From Micavibrio_A sp964539025 (lineage in GTDB: Bacteria; Pseudomonadota; Alphaproteobacteria; Micavibrionales; Micavibrionaceae), in contig CAZIFA010000003.1 in NCBI GenBank assembly GCA_964539025.1, positions 62,001 through 126,000 of the forward strand: DNA of 64,000 nucleotides, in the 5' to 3' direction. The translations under genes and the position numbers were made by a program. Within the stretch, counting starts at the first letter, position 1, and each line of letters begins with the position of its first letter. The notes below the pieces were generated by a model. It worked only from the letters and a program-made list of their open reading frames with translations, had not been told where the DNA came from and did not search any database. Of the stretch, positions 49,007-58,712 are shown one piece after another.

Positions 49007-50638
49007 ATGCCTGATCCGATCCGCCCAGACCGTGATGTGATGGAGTATGACGTGGTGATCGTAGGAGGCGGACCATCCGGCCTTTCCTGCTCCATACGAC
49101 TCAAACAGTTAGCACCCGATCTTCGTGTATGTGTTTTAGAAAAAGGATCGGAAGTCGGCGCGCATTTATTGTCCGGCGCATGCTTTGAACCCCGCGCCTT
49201 GAACGAGCTGATTCCCGATTGGAAGGAACGCGGCGCGCCGCTCAATACGGAATGCAAGGAAGACCGTTTTGTGTTTTTAACCAAAGCGATGGCAATCGCT
49301 CTTCCCAATCCACCGCAAATGAACAATCACGGGAATTACATTATCTCTATCGGTGAACTAGGGCGATGGCTCGCGGGTCAGGCGGAAGAATTGGGCGTCG
49401 AGATTTTTGCAGGATTTGCGGCGGCTGAAACTTTGTACAACGAGGCAGGCGAAGTGATCGGCGTAGCCACTGGGGATATGGGGATCGGCAAGGATGGCAA
49501 GCGACGCGCGGATTTCACACCGGGCGTCGAGATTCACGCAAAACAGATTGTGTTTGCAGAAGGTTGCCACGGATCGCTCACCAAGAAGCTGATCGAGAAA
49601 TTCGCGCTTCGTAAAAATTCCGATCCGCAGACTTATGCGTTGGGCGTCAAAGAACTCTGGGAGATAAAACCTTCAAGCTTCAAAAAAGGTCTGACGATGC
49701 ATTCCGTCGGCTGGCCCATGGATTCAAAAACTTACGGCGGGTCCTGGATGTATCACTTTGGTGAGAACATGGTTTCTATCGGCTTCGTGACAGCGCTTGA
49801 TTACACCAACCCGTATCTTTCGCCGTTCGAAGAGATGCAAAGGTTCAAAACGCATCCAGCGATCAAGGCATTTTTAGAAGGCGGTCGCCGTGTTTCGTAT
49901 GGCGCGCGCGCGCTGGTCGAGGGCGGATTACAAAGCCAACCCAAACTCACCTTCCCCGGCGGAGTCCTGATCGGAGATACGGCGGGGTTCCTGAACGTGC
50001 CTAAGATCAAGGGCAACCATCTGGCCATGAAATCGGGGATGGTCGCCGCAGAAGCTTTGGTCCCGTTCCTTGCCGAAGGTGGGCAGACCCGTGAATGTAC
50101 AGCCTATGAAGAGGGCTATCGCCAATCATGGATGTACAAAGAACTGTATAAAGTCAGGAATATACGCCCCGGATTCCACTGGGGCTTGTTGATTGGCATA
50201 ATTCATGCAGGGTTCCAAACCATCGGCGGGTGGATGCTGCCCTATACGCTGAAAAACCATGCCGATCACAAGCAACTGAAAAAGGCCAAAGATAGCGTGA
50301 AGATCGACTACCCCAAACCGGATGGCGTGCTGACCTTTGACCGACTGACCTCGGTCCAGCTCTCGAACACGATGCACGAAGAGGACCAGCCCTCCCACCT
50401 CAAGCTGCGCGACCCGTCCATTCCAGTCATGGTTAATCTGCCCGAATACGCAGAGCCAGCCCAGCGTTATTGCCCTGCGGCGGTGTATGAAATCGTTGAG
50501 GAAGCAGGGCAGAAAAAGTTCGTCATCAACGCCCAGAATTGTGTACATTGTAAGACATGCGACATTAAGGATCCGTCTCAGAATATCGACTGGACGGTGC
50601 CGCAAGGCGGGGGCGGACCGAACTACCCGAATATGTAA
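49007..50638 (+). CDS. Electron-transfer flavoprotein:ubiquinone oxidoreductase
   Basis: ETF-QO passes electrons from ETF (fatty- and amino-acid oxidation) to ubiquinone at the inner membrane. The 543-residue protein has the FAD-binding DVVIVGGGPSGLSCSIRLKQ, the second flavin loop VLIGDTAGFLNVPKIKGNH, the ubiquinone/membrane segment GLLIGIIHAGFQTIGGWMLP, and the C-terminal 4Fe-4S site CPAAVYE...CVHCKTCDI ending GGGGPNYPNM. The length and end are canonical. The order ETF-QO, TPR lipoprotein, ispE is common in Alphaproteobacteria. ETF subunits are not in the window. Confidence 0.96.
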   Translation: MPDPIRPDRDVMEYDVVIVGGGPSGLSCSIRLKQLAPDLRVCVLEKGSEVGAHLLSGACFEPRALNELIPDWKERGAPLNTECKEDRFVFLTKAMAIALPNPPQMNNHGNYIISIGELGRWLAGQAEELGVEIFAGFAAAETLYNEAGEVIGVATGDMGIGKDGKRRADFTPGVEIHAKQIVFAEGCHGSLTKKLIEKFALRKNSDPQTYALGVKELWEIKPSSFKKGLTMHSVGWPMDSKTYGGSWMYHFGENMVSIGFVTALDYTNPYLSPFEEMQRFKTHPAIKAFLEGGRRVSYGARALVEGGLQSQPKLTFPGGVLIGDTAGFLNVPKIKGNHLAMKSGMVAAEALVPFLAEGGQTRECTAYEEGYRQSWMYKELYKVRNIRPGFHWGLLIGIIHAGFQTIGGWMLPYTLKNHADHKQLKKAKDSVKIDYPKPDGVLTFDRLTSVQLSNTMHEEDQPSHLKLRDPSIPVMVNLPEYAEPAQRYCPAAVYEIVEEAGQKKFVINAQNCVHCKTCDIKDPSQNIDWTVPQGGGGPNYPNM

Positions 50639-50661
50639 TTTTTGACCGATTGGATTTCGTC

Positions 50662-52467
50662 ATGACCGACACACGCAAACACCTGCTTCTCACACTAGCC
50701 GCGATCGCGCTGCTGTCGGGGTGCGACGATGGTGGATCGTCCACGGAAACAAGCTGGCTCGACTGGATCACAGGCAAAGGTGGAAGCAATTCCAGTCAGA
50801 TCGGATTGATCGGCATGCCGTCCGATTACATCCGCGAAACGCAAGCCGGAAATTATCTGGCCGGGCAATTTGCTCAGTACCGTCAAGACTGGAAGACCGC
50901 CAACAAATATCTCGACAAGGTCATAACGCTCGATCCGACGAATGTCGACCTGCAACAGCGCGCGATGATCCTTTCCATGCAGGCGGGCGACGCCAACCGC
51001 GCCATCCTGTTCGCGCGAAAAGTGTTGCGGGAAGACCAGAAGAACATGCTGGCGCTGATGTTCATAGGTGTCGATGAGATTGCCCGGCAGGATTACAGCG
51101 AAGCCGCGCGTACGCTTTCGAAAATGCCTGAAAGCAGCATTGTGGATTTTATCCGCCCCATCCTGATTGCGTGGGCACAGTCACCGGAAAAGAAAGTCGA
51201 TCTCGATGCATTGATCGCGGGCGGGCCGTTGCACGCCTACCATGCGCTGCTGATCGCGGATTATCTGGGCACCGTTCAGGATGCTGATAAATATTTTATC
51301 AATCTTCTGGCCGGCGGCGGAGCGGATATTCATGTGCTGGAGATGATGGCCGATGTGTATAACCGTCAGGGCAAGAAAGATATTGCCCAGAAAATTTACG
51401 ACACGCTTATAACGCAGTATGAAGGCGGCATCGGCGCCGCCTCGCGCCTTGAGCTTCTGAAACAAAAAAGCAATAATCCCGAACTCGCGCAGAGCAGCCG
51501 CATCCAGACGCCAGCGCAGGGCGCCGCCGAAGCTTTCTACAATATGGCGCGCATATTGTTCAACGATCAGAGCGAGGATTCAGCCCTCGTCTTTACGCGC
51601 ATTGCCGAACATCTCGACCCAGCTAAGGATGACACCAAGCTCCTGCTTGCCCGCATGATGATGAAGGCCGACCATGTCGACGATGCCATCGCTCTGTTTA
51701 AAGGCGTTCGCACAGACAGCGCGGGTTATCTCGAGGCGCAGCGCACGGCCGCAGAACTTCTGGAACAAGAGGGGCAGATCGATGAATCTATCCGCTTCCT
51801 TGAACAGATTTACCAAACTGATAAAGATATCAACGCGCTCATTCAAATCGGGGATGTTTACCGGCGCGCGGAACGCCATGAAGAGGCGATCACAGCCTAT
51901 GACCGCGCCGTCGATGCGCTGGACGGCAAGATATCCTCTGAGCAATGGAACATTCTTTATGCACGCGGCATGAGTTATGAGCGCACGGGCAACATGAAAA
52001 AGGCGGAGGACGATCTCGAAGCTGCGCTGGAGTTCAAACCGGAGCATCCCTACTTGCTCAACTATCTGGGCTATAGCTGGGCCGATCAGGGCAAAAAGCT
52101 GGACAAGGCGTTGGAACTGGTAAAAAAGGCCGCGAGTTTAAAACCGGAGGACGGTTACATCGTCGACTCGCTCGGCTGGGTTTATTACAAGATGGGAAGA
52201 TATGATGAGGCGGCGGCACATCTCGAAAAGGCGGTGGAGCTTATCCCGTATGACTCCACGATCAACGACCATCTGGGCGATGCGTATTGGCGCGTAGGGC
52301 GCAAAAGCGAAGCCCGTTTCCAGTGGCAGCGTGCGCTCAACAGCAGCAAGGATGAAAAGGTGAAAACAGATCTTGCGTTGAAAATCAGCGACGGCCTCAC
52401 TACCGACAAAAAACCCGGTGTGATGGAAGCCAAAACCCTGAAAACGGAAGACCCTATCAAAAACTAA
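50662..52467 (+). CDS. TPR-repeat outer-membrane lipoprotein
   Basis: This 601-residue lipoprotein starts at the ATG at 50662 (a TTG at 50650 is also open). The signal peptide ends with a lipobox LLSGC at about residue 23, and no Asp follows Cys at a position I would read with certainty as retention (CDD could favour the inner membrane). About eight to ten tetratricopeptide repeats fill the body, e.g. NYLAGQFAQYRQDWKTANKYL, DVYRRAERHEEAITAYDRA, LGWVYYKMGRYDEAAAHLEK. It is conserved next to ETF-QO and ispE in Alphaproteobacteria; its function is not established. Confidence 0.88.
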   Translation: MTDTRKHLLLTLAAIALLSGCDDGGSSTETSWLDWITGKGGSNSSQIGLIGMPSDYIRETQAGNYLAGQFAQYRQDWKTANKYLDKVITLDPTNVDLQQRAMILSMQAGDANRAILFARKVLREDQKNMLALMFIGVDEIARQDYSEAARTLSKMPESSIVDFIRPILIAWAQSPEKKVDLDALIAGGPLHAYHALLIADYLGTVQDADKYFINLLAGGGADIHVLEMMADVYNRQGKKDIAQKIYDTLITQYEGGIGAASRLELLKQKSNNPELAQSSRIQTPAQGAAEAFYNMARILFNDQSEDSALVFTRIAEHLDPAKDDTKLLLARMMMKADHVDDAIALFKGVRTDSAGYLEAQRTAAELLEQEGQIDESIRFLEQIYQTDKDINALIQIGDVYRRAERHEEAITAYDRAVDALDGKISSEQWNILYARGMSYERTGNMKKAEDDLEAALEFKPEHPYLLNYLGYSWADQGKKLDKALELVKKAASLKPEDGYIVDSLGWVYYKMGRYDEAAAHLEKAVELIPYDSTINDHLGDAYWRVGRKSEARFQWQRALNSSKDEKVKTDLALKISDGLTTDKKPGVMEAKTLKTEDPIKN

Positions 52468-52477
52468 GGCGCTTCCC

Positions 52478-53320
52478 ATGTCCCGCAAGACAAGCATCCT
52501 CGCCCCGGCGAAGATCAATCTTTACCTGCATGTCACAGGCAAGCGCAAAGACGGATTCCATCTTCTGGATTCACTTATCATCTTTGCGAACGACGTGGCG
52601 GATATCGTGACGATCGAAGAGCATGACCGTTTTTCCTTCGACGTCACCGGGCCGTTTGCATCGTCCATCGGGCAAGACAATATCGTTGCAAAGGCTGCAC
52701 AGGCCTATGGCAATATTCCCGTCAAAATCAGGCTGGAGAAAAATATTCCCGTCGGCGCGGGCGTCGGCGGTGGATCGGCAGACGCAGCAGCAACTATTCG
52801 CGGATTGGAAGAATTATACGGCCCGGTGAAAAACCGCGACACTGTGCTGCTCGCGCTCGGCGCGGATGTCCCTGTTTGTTATCGCGCCACACCTTGCCGT
52901 TTTGAAGGAGTTGGCGAAATCATCACGAATGTACCCACCCTGCCCGCATTCCACATACTGCTGATCTGGCCGGGCAAGGCAACGGCAACGAAAGACGTAT
53001 TCGCGCACCGCGAAAAAATATACCGCGAGCGGCCTGTGCTCATGCCCAACCGTTTCGTCTCGCTGGATCATTTCATCGAGTTTCTCAAACAGCAGGGCAA
53101 TGATTTATCGGACGCAGCAGAAGCCATCACGCATGAGATCGGCGATGCCCGTAAATTTCTTGAAAGGCAGGATGGATGCCTTCTCGCCCGCATGAGCGGC
53201 AGCGGATCCTGCGTGTTCGGGATTTTTGAAACAAAGACATTATGTGAAAAAGCGCGACGTGATGCCAGCGCCGCTCATCCCGAATGGTGGGTTCGCACGA
53301 CCGCTTTCAATCCTGCCTAA
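52478..53320 (+). CDS. ispE: 4-diphosphocytidyl-2-C-methyl-D-erythritol kinase
   Basis: IspE phosphorylates CDP-ME in the MEP isoprenoid pathway. The 280-residue GHMP kinase shows the N-terminal APAKINLYLHVTGKRKDGFH, the ATP loop VPVGAGVGGGSADAAAT, LLALGADVPVCYRATPCRFEG, and the C-terminal ARMSGSGSCVFGIF. The length is typical. It begins ten bases after the TPR gene and likely shares its transcript. The next gene, across a 142-base gap, starts the polysaccharide cluster. Confidence 0.95.
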   Translation: MSRKTSILAPAKINLYLHVTGKRKDGFHLLDSLIIFANDVADIVTIEEHDRFSFDVTGPFASSIGQDNIVAKAAQAYGNIPVKIRLEKNIPVGAGVGGGSADAAATIRGLEELYGPVKNRDTVLLALGADVPVCYRATPCRFEGVGEIITNVPTLPAFHILLIWPGKATATKDVFAHREKIYRERPVLMPNRFVSLDHFIEFLKQQGNDLSDAAEAITHEIGDARKFLERQDGCLLARMSGSGSCVFGIFETKTLCEKARRDASAAHPEWWVRTTAFNPA

Positions 53321-53462
53321 ATTTCTTCTCATGGAACCATGACAGCCGCGCCTGAGTTTTTGCAGTGCAAAGGGTTACCTTTCCAATCGGAATAGGCTAA
53401 GGTGCCTCCCACAGCGTAAAAACAGTTATTGAATTCCATAATAGACAGCGTCAAAGGCCGTC

Positions 53463-54785
53463 ATGCCCGACCACGGACGTCATCAGAGGATATTCCCCAG
53501 CGCCCTGAAAAACTTCGGTTTTTCGGGAAAATTTTTTGCAATTCTGATACTGCTTTGTATGCATGTTGTCCTCACCGTCCCGGCCTATGCCAATGTGAAA
53601 GACCCTGGCGATGAAAACCTATCGATCACCACGCGCCTCAACCCGGCCTATGACCCGCAAGGTTACCGGATGGGCGATATCAATTTCCGCCCGTCGCTGA
53701 CCAACGCCTTAAAATACACCGACAACGTCTATGCGACGAACATCAACAAGATGCATGACGTTATTTTTACCGTGCGTCCGGAGATCGATATCAAATCTGA
53801 TTTCGTCCGCCACGATCTGCACGCCGCCGCTTTCTTCGAAAAGGGAAAATACAACGATATAGGCGGCGAGGATTACGAGGACTGGGGCACGAGAATCGGA
53901 GGACGCCTTGATCTCACGGGGCAGACGAACGTCCCGCTCGATATTTCCTACACGCGCCAGCACGTGCGCCGCGGATCACCCGATGAGCGCGCCAGCCTTG
54001 AGCCGAGCATGTATAACCTGCTGGAAAGCACGGCAGGACTGATCCATGAAGGCCAGACAATCGCGATGAAAATGATCGCGAATTTCAAACGTTTTGTGTT
54101 CGACGATACAATCGGTCTTGCCGGAACTATCGATAACGGTGATCGCGACCGCAACCAATATTCGCTCTACACCAGCGTTGGCATGAATTCAGAAGCGGTC
54201 TTCGCCCCGTTTGTTTATACCAATCTTACCTCTCTTAATTATGACCGCGCGCTTGATGATAATGGATTCAACCGCGATGCGTTCGAATATGAAGGCGGTG
54301 TCGGAACCATCATCAATTTTTCCGACGTCACACGCGCGTCGATTTCCGCCGGACGTGTTCACCGCGACACCGATGATCCACAATTTTCTGACATTTCAGC
54401 GATGAGTTATAACGTCAACCTGATGTGGGAGCCATCCACCCTCGCCTCTTTCCTTCTTGAAGGAAACCGCACCATTGGAGAATCCACCAATAACGGCGTT
54501 GCGGCCAGCATAGACAGCGCGATACGGCTTACCGCCAATTATGAACTTTTCCCGAACCTGATCGTTCAACCCTCTGCCGGGGTTATAGAGCGCGACTACA
54601 AGGGGATCCTCGGCGGCAGAACCCTCATCGTCGACGGCCAGCTTCAAATGACCTATAAAATGAGCCAAAATTTCTGGTTTACAACAACTTACCAGTATAT
54701 AAATCAGGACGAAAAAGAGTCCGGGCCGGGGCTGGTCGGGTATACCAGCAATAATTACGGCGTCTCGATGAAGTTACAGTTTTAA
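53463..54785 (+). CDS. Outer-membrane beta-barrel protein of the exopolysaccharide locus (BBP2-like)
   Basis: This 440-residue protein has a signal peptide (FFAILILLCMHVVLTVPAYA) and a body of alternating amphipathic strands that begins PQGYRMGDINFRPSLTNALKYTDNV and ends with the barrel signature YGVSMKLQF. The pattern RPSL-x(6)-TDNVYAT and repeated Tyr/Arg strands is that of the BBP2-type barrels found next to Wza/GumB genes in Alphaproteobacteria; they are thought to form the outer exit for polymer. It is first in the EPS operon, and the Wza-like gene follows after 17 bases. No TPR domain is visible. Confidence 0.82.
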   Translation: MPDHGRHQRIFPSALKNFGFSGKFFAILILLCMHVVLTVPAYANVKDPGDENLSITTRLNPAYDPQGYRMGDINFRPSLTNALKYTDNVYATNINKMHDVIFTVRPEIDIKSDFVRHDLHAAAFFEKGKYNDIGGEDYEDWGTRIGGRLDLTGQTNVPLDISYTRQHVRRGSPDERASLEPSMYNLLESTAGLIHEGQTIAMKMIANFKRFVFDDTIGLAGTIDNGDRDRNQYSLYTSVGMNSEAVFAPFVYTNLTSLNYDRALDDNGFNRDAFEYEGGVGTIINFSDVTRASISAGRVHRDTDDPQFSDISAMSYNVNLMWEPSTLASFLLEGNRTIGESTNNGVAASIDSAIRLTANYELFPNLIVQPSAGVIERDYKGILGGRTLIVDGQLQMTYKMSQNFWFTTTYQYINQDEKESGPGLVGYTSNNYGVSMKLQF

Positions 54786-54802
54786 AGCAGGATACTACAA
54801 AA

Positions 54803-55378
54803 ATGAATATTTCTCCGATTGGCAATCCTACCGCTTTTCTTTTCACTCTGCTCGGCATGATCCTTCTTCTTGGCGGTTGCGCAAGCGGCCCCCGGACCAC
54901 GAGCATTCCCGATTCCAATAAAGATTACACGCTCGGCATCGGCGATGTTCTTCATATCAGCGTTTATGGCGAGGAAGAACTGACCGGTGATTTCAAGGTG
55001 GAGCCAAGCGGCATGATTTCCTTCCCACTGATTAACGACGTTCCGGCATCTGGTTTCACGACGAAAGAACTTGAAGCCGATATCGCGCAAAAACTCAGCC
55101 CCAAATACATCGTCGATCCGCGCGTCAGCATCGAGGTTATGAATTTTCGCAGTGTCTATGTTCTGGGCGAGGTACAGCAGCCCGGGAAATATGAATACGC
55201 ACCCAGCATGACGATCCTTCAGGCCATCGCAACGGCCGGCGGCTATACATACCGCGCCAACGAAGACACGGCCGAAGTCACCCGCCACGTCAAAGGCGCG
55301 CTCAACACATTCGTCGTCAATCAGGACAGCATGCTCAAGCCGGGCGACACCGTCGTCATCAAACGGCGCTGGTTTTAA
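54803..55378 (+). CDS. Polysaccharide export lipoprotein (Wza/GumB-like)
   Basis: This 191-residue outer-membrane lipoprotein has a lipobox ILLLGGC at about residue 27. The poly-export domain starts YTLGIGDVLHISVYGEEELTG and continues DVPASGFTTKELEADIAQKLSPKYI, then an SLBB segment VYVLGEVQQPGKYEYAPSMTILQAIATAGG. It is short, like GumB/ExoF-type proteins, and lacks the C-terminal helix domain of E. coli Wza. With the barrel before it and the Wzc-like protein after it, it should form the periplasm-spanning export conduit. Confidence 0.92.
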   Translation: MNISPIGNPTAFLFTLLGMILLLGGCASGPRTTSIPDSNKDYTLGIGDVLHISVYGEEELTGDFKVEPSGMISFPLINDVPASGFTTKELEADIAQKLSPKYIVDPRVSIEVMNFRSVYVLGEVQQPGKYEYAPSMTILQAIATAGGYTYRANEDTAEVTRHVKGALNTFVVNQDSMLKPGDTVVIKRRWF

Positions 55379-55402
55379 TACAAGAAATAAAGGTATTTCA
55401 TC

Positions 55403-57421
55403 ATGGATCGCAGAAAAATTGACCGCCGCACGGAAGGAAACCGCGCCGCCCATGTCTTCGATATTCAAGATTTTTTCAATATCCTGAACCGCCGCAAAGC
55501 GCTGCTGATCGGTTTTATCCTGATGATTTTAATCCCTGCGCTATTGTTCATTGCAGTCAAACCCGCCGCGTATAAGGCGACAGCCTCTGTCATCATGGAA
55601 GAGCCGGATTACAGCCTGACCGAATTCCGCGATGCCATTCCGGCGCAGCGTTTTGATGATATGACGCTGGAAACCCAGATCAACCTTTTGAAATCGCCGC
55701 AATTAATTCAAAAGACGCTCGGCACGCTGGATGAAAGAGCCGTAAATGTCCAAAAAGACCATGTAAAGAAAGACACGGCCAATCTGGATGAGCGCGATGC
55801 GCAGATAAAAACCTTTTCCGAGAACTTTGCGGCCGCTCCCGCAGGCCGTTCGCGCGTAATAACAGCCACATACAAATCTCGCGATCCTGCCCTCGCCGCC
55901 GAGATCATCAACACACATGTGCAGAACTACATAGATTACCAAATCGAAAACAAGCGCGAGCAAGTCAAGCTGGTCAATGAATGGCTGGCCGCGCAAATCG
56001 AAAAATTGAAAAAAGACAGCCAGACAAAATCACAGGCCATACAGGATTTCCGGAGTGAATCAGGCATTATCCTTGGCAAGAATTCACAAGAACTAATCAA
56101 CCAGCAAATCGAAGATTTAACGCTGCAGCTCGTTCCCGTCGAAACGCAAAAACTTAGCCTGCAGGCCCGTGCAAAATCGATCGAAGCCGCCGGGAAAAGC
56201 GACGCCGTGCCGGAGATCATGTCATCCAACATGATCAGCGACCTCAAGGGACAGGCAACCATGGCGCAGCAGGATTTGAAATCCTTAAGTGCCCAATACG
56301 GCCCCGATCATCCAAAGGTTCGCGCAGCAAAAAAGAAAATTGCGCAGATACAAGGCGATATAGCGCGCGAAGCGGCCAATATCCGAAAATCCGTGGCCGT
56401 TGAACTGGAATCCACAACGGCGCAGGAAGAAATGCTCCGCTCCCGCATCGAAGAACTTAGCCGGGAATCCGAGCAATTGCGCGACAAGGAAATCACGCTG
56501 GAATCCCTGCAAGGCGAACTTGAAGCGAACCGCAAGCTGCTGACCACTTACATGGATCGTCTACAGGAACTTAAAACCCAGATCGATTTGAGCCGTCCCG
56601 ATGTACGCGTTCTGGCCAAAGCTGATATTCCTGCAGACCCAAGCGGCATGAGCAAAATTATTCTGGCGGCACTCTCGATCATATTCGCCATTGGGTTTTC
56701 CCTTACTGCCGTTCTGTTGCTTGAACTGATTGATCGCGGTATTGAAAGCGAAGACGATGTTAAAAAGATACTGAATTTCAAACTGCTCGGCGCTCTGCCA
56801 AAAACCCGCAGCCCGCTGACTGACATCGGCGGCAACAAGCGTTCGGATTATGTCGAAGAGATCAAACGCCTATACCTACAACTTGCACAACGCAAGGCAC
56901 CGCAAAGTATCCTGATCACCGCTTCAAAGAGCGGTGAAGGCAAAAGCACAGTTGCCATGTCACTCGCAAGTTACCTCGCCTCTATCCGCGCCAAAGTTAT
57001 TATTATCGATGCCGATACGATCAGCCCGTCGCTTGCCACCATGGCAGGTGTGAACACATCACCAGGATTCGCCGAGATCATGGCAGGGCGCGTGGAAACA
57101 ACGCAGGCCATACAACGTGACAGCAAAGGTCTTGCCGTTATCGCCGCCGGAAATCCCGATTCCAACGGTGTTAATCTTCTGGCGTCCGATGCTCTTGCCC
57201 GGATGATCACGCAACTTAAAACGCAGTATGATTACGTCATCATCGATTGTGCGCCCGTACAGGGTATTACGGACGCCGAGATCATCGCAGCGCAGGTTGA
57301 TCAAGTCGTACTCGTCATAGAATGGGCTTCGACCCCGAAAAAACTTTTGAAGAAAGTTGCGGGTATATTGCGCCTGCATTCGAAGGATGTACCCAACGTC
57401 GTCCTTAATAAATGCCGTTAG
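55403..57421 (+). CDS. Wzc/GumC-like chain-length regulator with C-terminal P-loop ATPase
   Basis: This inner-membrane polysaccharide co-polymerase has 672 residues: cytoplasmic N-terminus, TM1 (ALLIGFILMILIPALLFIA), a periplasmic Wzz domain with long coiled coils (about 100-400), TM2 (IILAALSIIFAIGFSLTAVLLL), and a BY-kinase-like domain with Walker A SKSGEGKSTVAMSL, Walker A' VIIIDADT and Walker B VIIDCAPV. The protein ends straight after VVLNKCR with no tyrosine-rich tail, so it may hydrolyse ATP without autophosphorylation, or the tyrosines may be elsewhere. It is third in the EPS cluster. Confidence 0.92.
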   Translation: MDRRKIDRRTEGNRAAHVFDIQDFFNILNRRKALLIGFILMILIPALLFIAVKPAAYKATASVIMEEPDYSLTEFRDAIPAQRFDDMTLETQINLLKSPQLIQKTLGTLDERAVNVQKDHVKKDTANLDERDAQIKTFSENFAAAPAGRSRVITATYKSRDPALAAEIINTHVQNYIDYQIENKREQVKLVNEWLAAQIEKLKKDSQTKSQAIQDFRSESGIILGKNSQELINQQIEDLTLQLVPVETQKLSLQARAKSIEAAGKSDAVPEIMSSNMISDLKGQATMAQQDLKSLSAQYGPDHPKVRAAKKKIAQIQGDIAREAANIRKSVAVELESTTAQEEMLRSRIEELSRESEQLRDKEITLESLQGELEANRKLLTTYMDRLQELKTQIDLSRPDVRVLAKADIPADPSGMSKIILAALSIIFAIGFSLTAVLLLELIDRGIESEDDVKKILNFKLLGALPKTRSPLTDIGGNKRSDYVEEIKRLYLQLAQRKAPQSILITASKSGEGKSTVAMSLASYLASIRAKVIIIDADTISPSLATMAGVNTSPGFAEIMAGRVETTQAIQRDSKGLAVIAAGNPDSNGVNLLASDALARMITQLKTQYDYVIIDCAPVQGITDAEIIAAQVDQVVLVIEWASTPKKLLKKVAGILRLHSKDVPNVVLNKCR

Positions 57422-57449
57422 ACGAAACAGGGCGGGAAAAAGCCGACCG

Positions 57450-58712
57450 ATGAACGACCTGCTTACAAAAATCAGACAGTTCGATATTCTATCGACGGCG
57501 GATATCATGGGAATGCGCGCAGGCATGCTCGCAGGGAAATTCTTACTCTCGCTCTTTATCGTCCGTTATATCGGGCTAGAAGCGCTCGGCATTTACGGGC
57601 TTGTCAGCGGCGCGGCTGCTGTCATCCAGATGGTGGTGCGCTTTGGTGTTTTTTCCAGCCTGAGCCGTATCGCCGTCAACCAGCCGCTTGAGGAGTTGAC
57701 GCGAAACCTTCGCCATTACGGCGTTGGATGCCTGATCCTCTACCTGCTCTTATCGCCAATCGTAATCGCGGCAGGATGGCATTTTGATCAGATGGAAATA
57801 GCCCTTCTTTCCTATGCTGCGGTTGCGCTTGAGCATGTTTCACTTGATGTGTTCGTACTGACCAATAACCTGAACAAGCCACGCCTTGCCAACATGCTTT
57901 TGAGCCTGCAATCGGCCTGCTGGATTTATCTTTTTATGGCCATGGCCTTTATCGTTCCAAGCCTGCGTACGCTTGATGCGGTATTCACATTCTGGATCGC
58001 GGGTGGGCTGGCCACTACCGTCATCGCCATCATATTGACGCGTCACTGGCCATGGGGACAGGCATTTGCCGATAGAGTATCGCTATCCTGGTATCATTTC
58101 CACATCGTTAGATCATGGCGGATATATATCAGCGAACTGGTCGGCGTTGTTGCCCTCTATATCGACCGCTACCTGATTTCTATTTTCCTGAGCCTAGAAC
58201 TTGCGGGCGTTTATATCCTGTTCTGGCAAGTGACCAACGCCATTTGCAATCTAGTAGGCGCGGGTGTTCTGCAGGTCTACAGGCCGCGTTTGATTTTGGC
58301 ACATCAGGAAAAGGACAACGCGGCGTTCATGTCTTTATTCAATGAAAGCTCCACGCGGGCTATGGGCATGACGACGCTTCTATCCGTTGCTGCCGCCATC
58401 GCCGTTCCTTTTCTCATTGACCTTACAGATCATCCAATGGCGATGGGATATATACCGCTTTTCTGGTTTATGTTGTTCGCTCTTTTGTTCCGCATTTCCT
58501 CAGATATCTGTTCCTACACTTTGTTTGCGCAACACAGGGATGATCTTGTTTTGCGGAGCGGGGTTTTGAAATTGATCATGTCAACCGGCATTGGTATTGC
58601 AGCACTGTTCTGGATCGGCATTTACGGTGCGGTTATCACAACCATTATTGCAGGAATTGCCGTCGTCCTTTACACAGCCAACGCTTGGAAGAAAGAAAAA
58701 ACTTTATCATGA
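57450..58712 (+). CDS. Wzx-like polysaccharide flippase (MOP superfamily)
   Basis: The 420-residue polytopic protein probably flips lipid-linked repeat units across the inner membrane. The start at 57450 (MNDLLTKIRQFDILSTADI) is chosen because the longer frame overlaps the Wzc-like gene. About twelve hydrophobic helices are visible, such as FLLSLFIVRYIGLEALGIYG (the paired-helix start), LILYLLLSPIVIAAGW and ISIFLSLELAGVYILFW. The C-terminal end is short. It overlaps the next glycosyltransferase start (ATGA). No separate Wzy polymerase is seen in the window. Confidence 0.86.
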   Translation: MNDLLTKIRQFDILSTADIMGMRAGMLAGKFLLSLFIVRYIGLEALGIYGLVSGAAAVIQMVVRFGVFSSLSRIAVNQPLEELTRNLRHYGVGCLILYLLLSPIVIAAGWHFDQMEIALLSYAAVALEHVSLDVFVLTNNLNKPRLANMLLSLQSACWIYLFMAMAFIVPSLRTLDAVFTFWIAGGLATTVIAIILTRHWPWGQAFADRVSLSWYHFHIVRSWRIYISELVGVVALYIDRYLISIFLSLELAGVYILFWQVTNAICNLVGAGVLQVYRPRLILAHQEKDNAAFMSLFNESSTRAMGMTTLLSVAAAIAVPFLIDLTDHPMAMGYIPLFWFMLFALLFRISSDICSYTLFAQHRDDLVLRSGVLKLIMSTGIGIAALFWIGIYGAVITTIIAGIAVVLYTANAWKKEKTLS

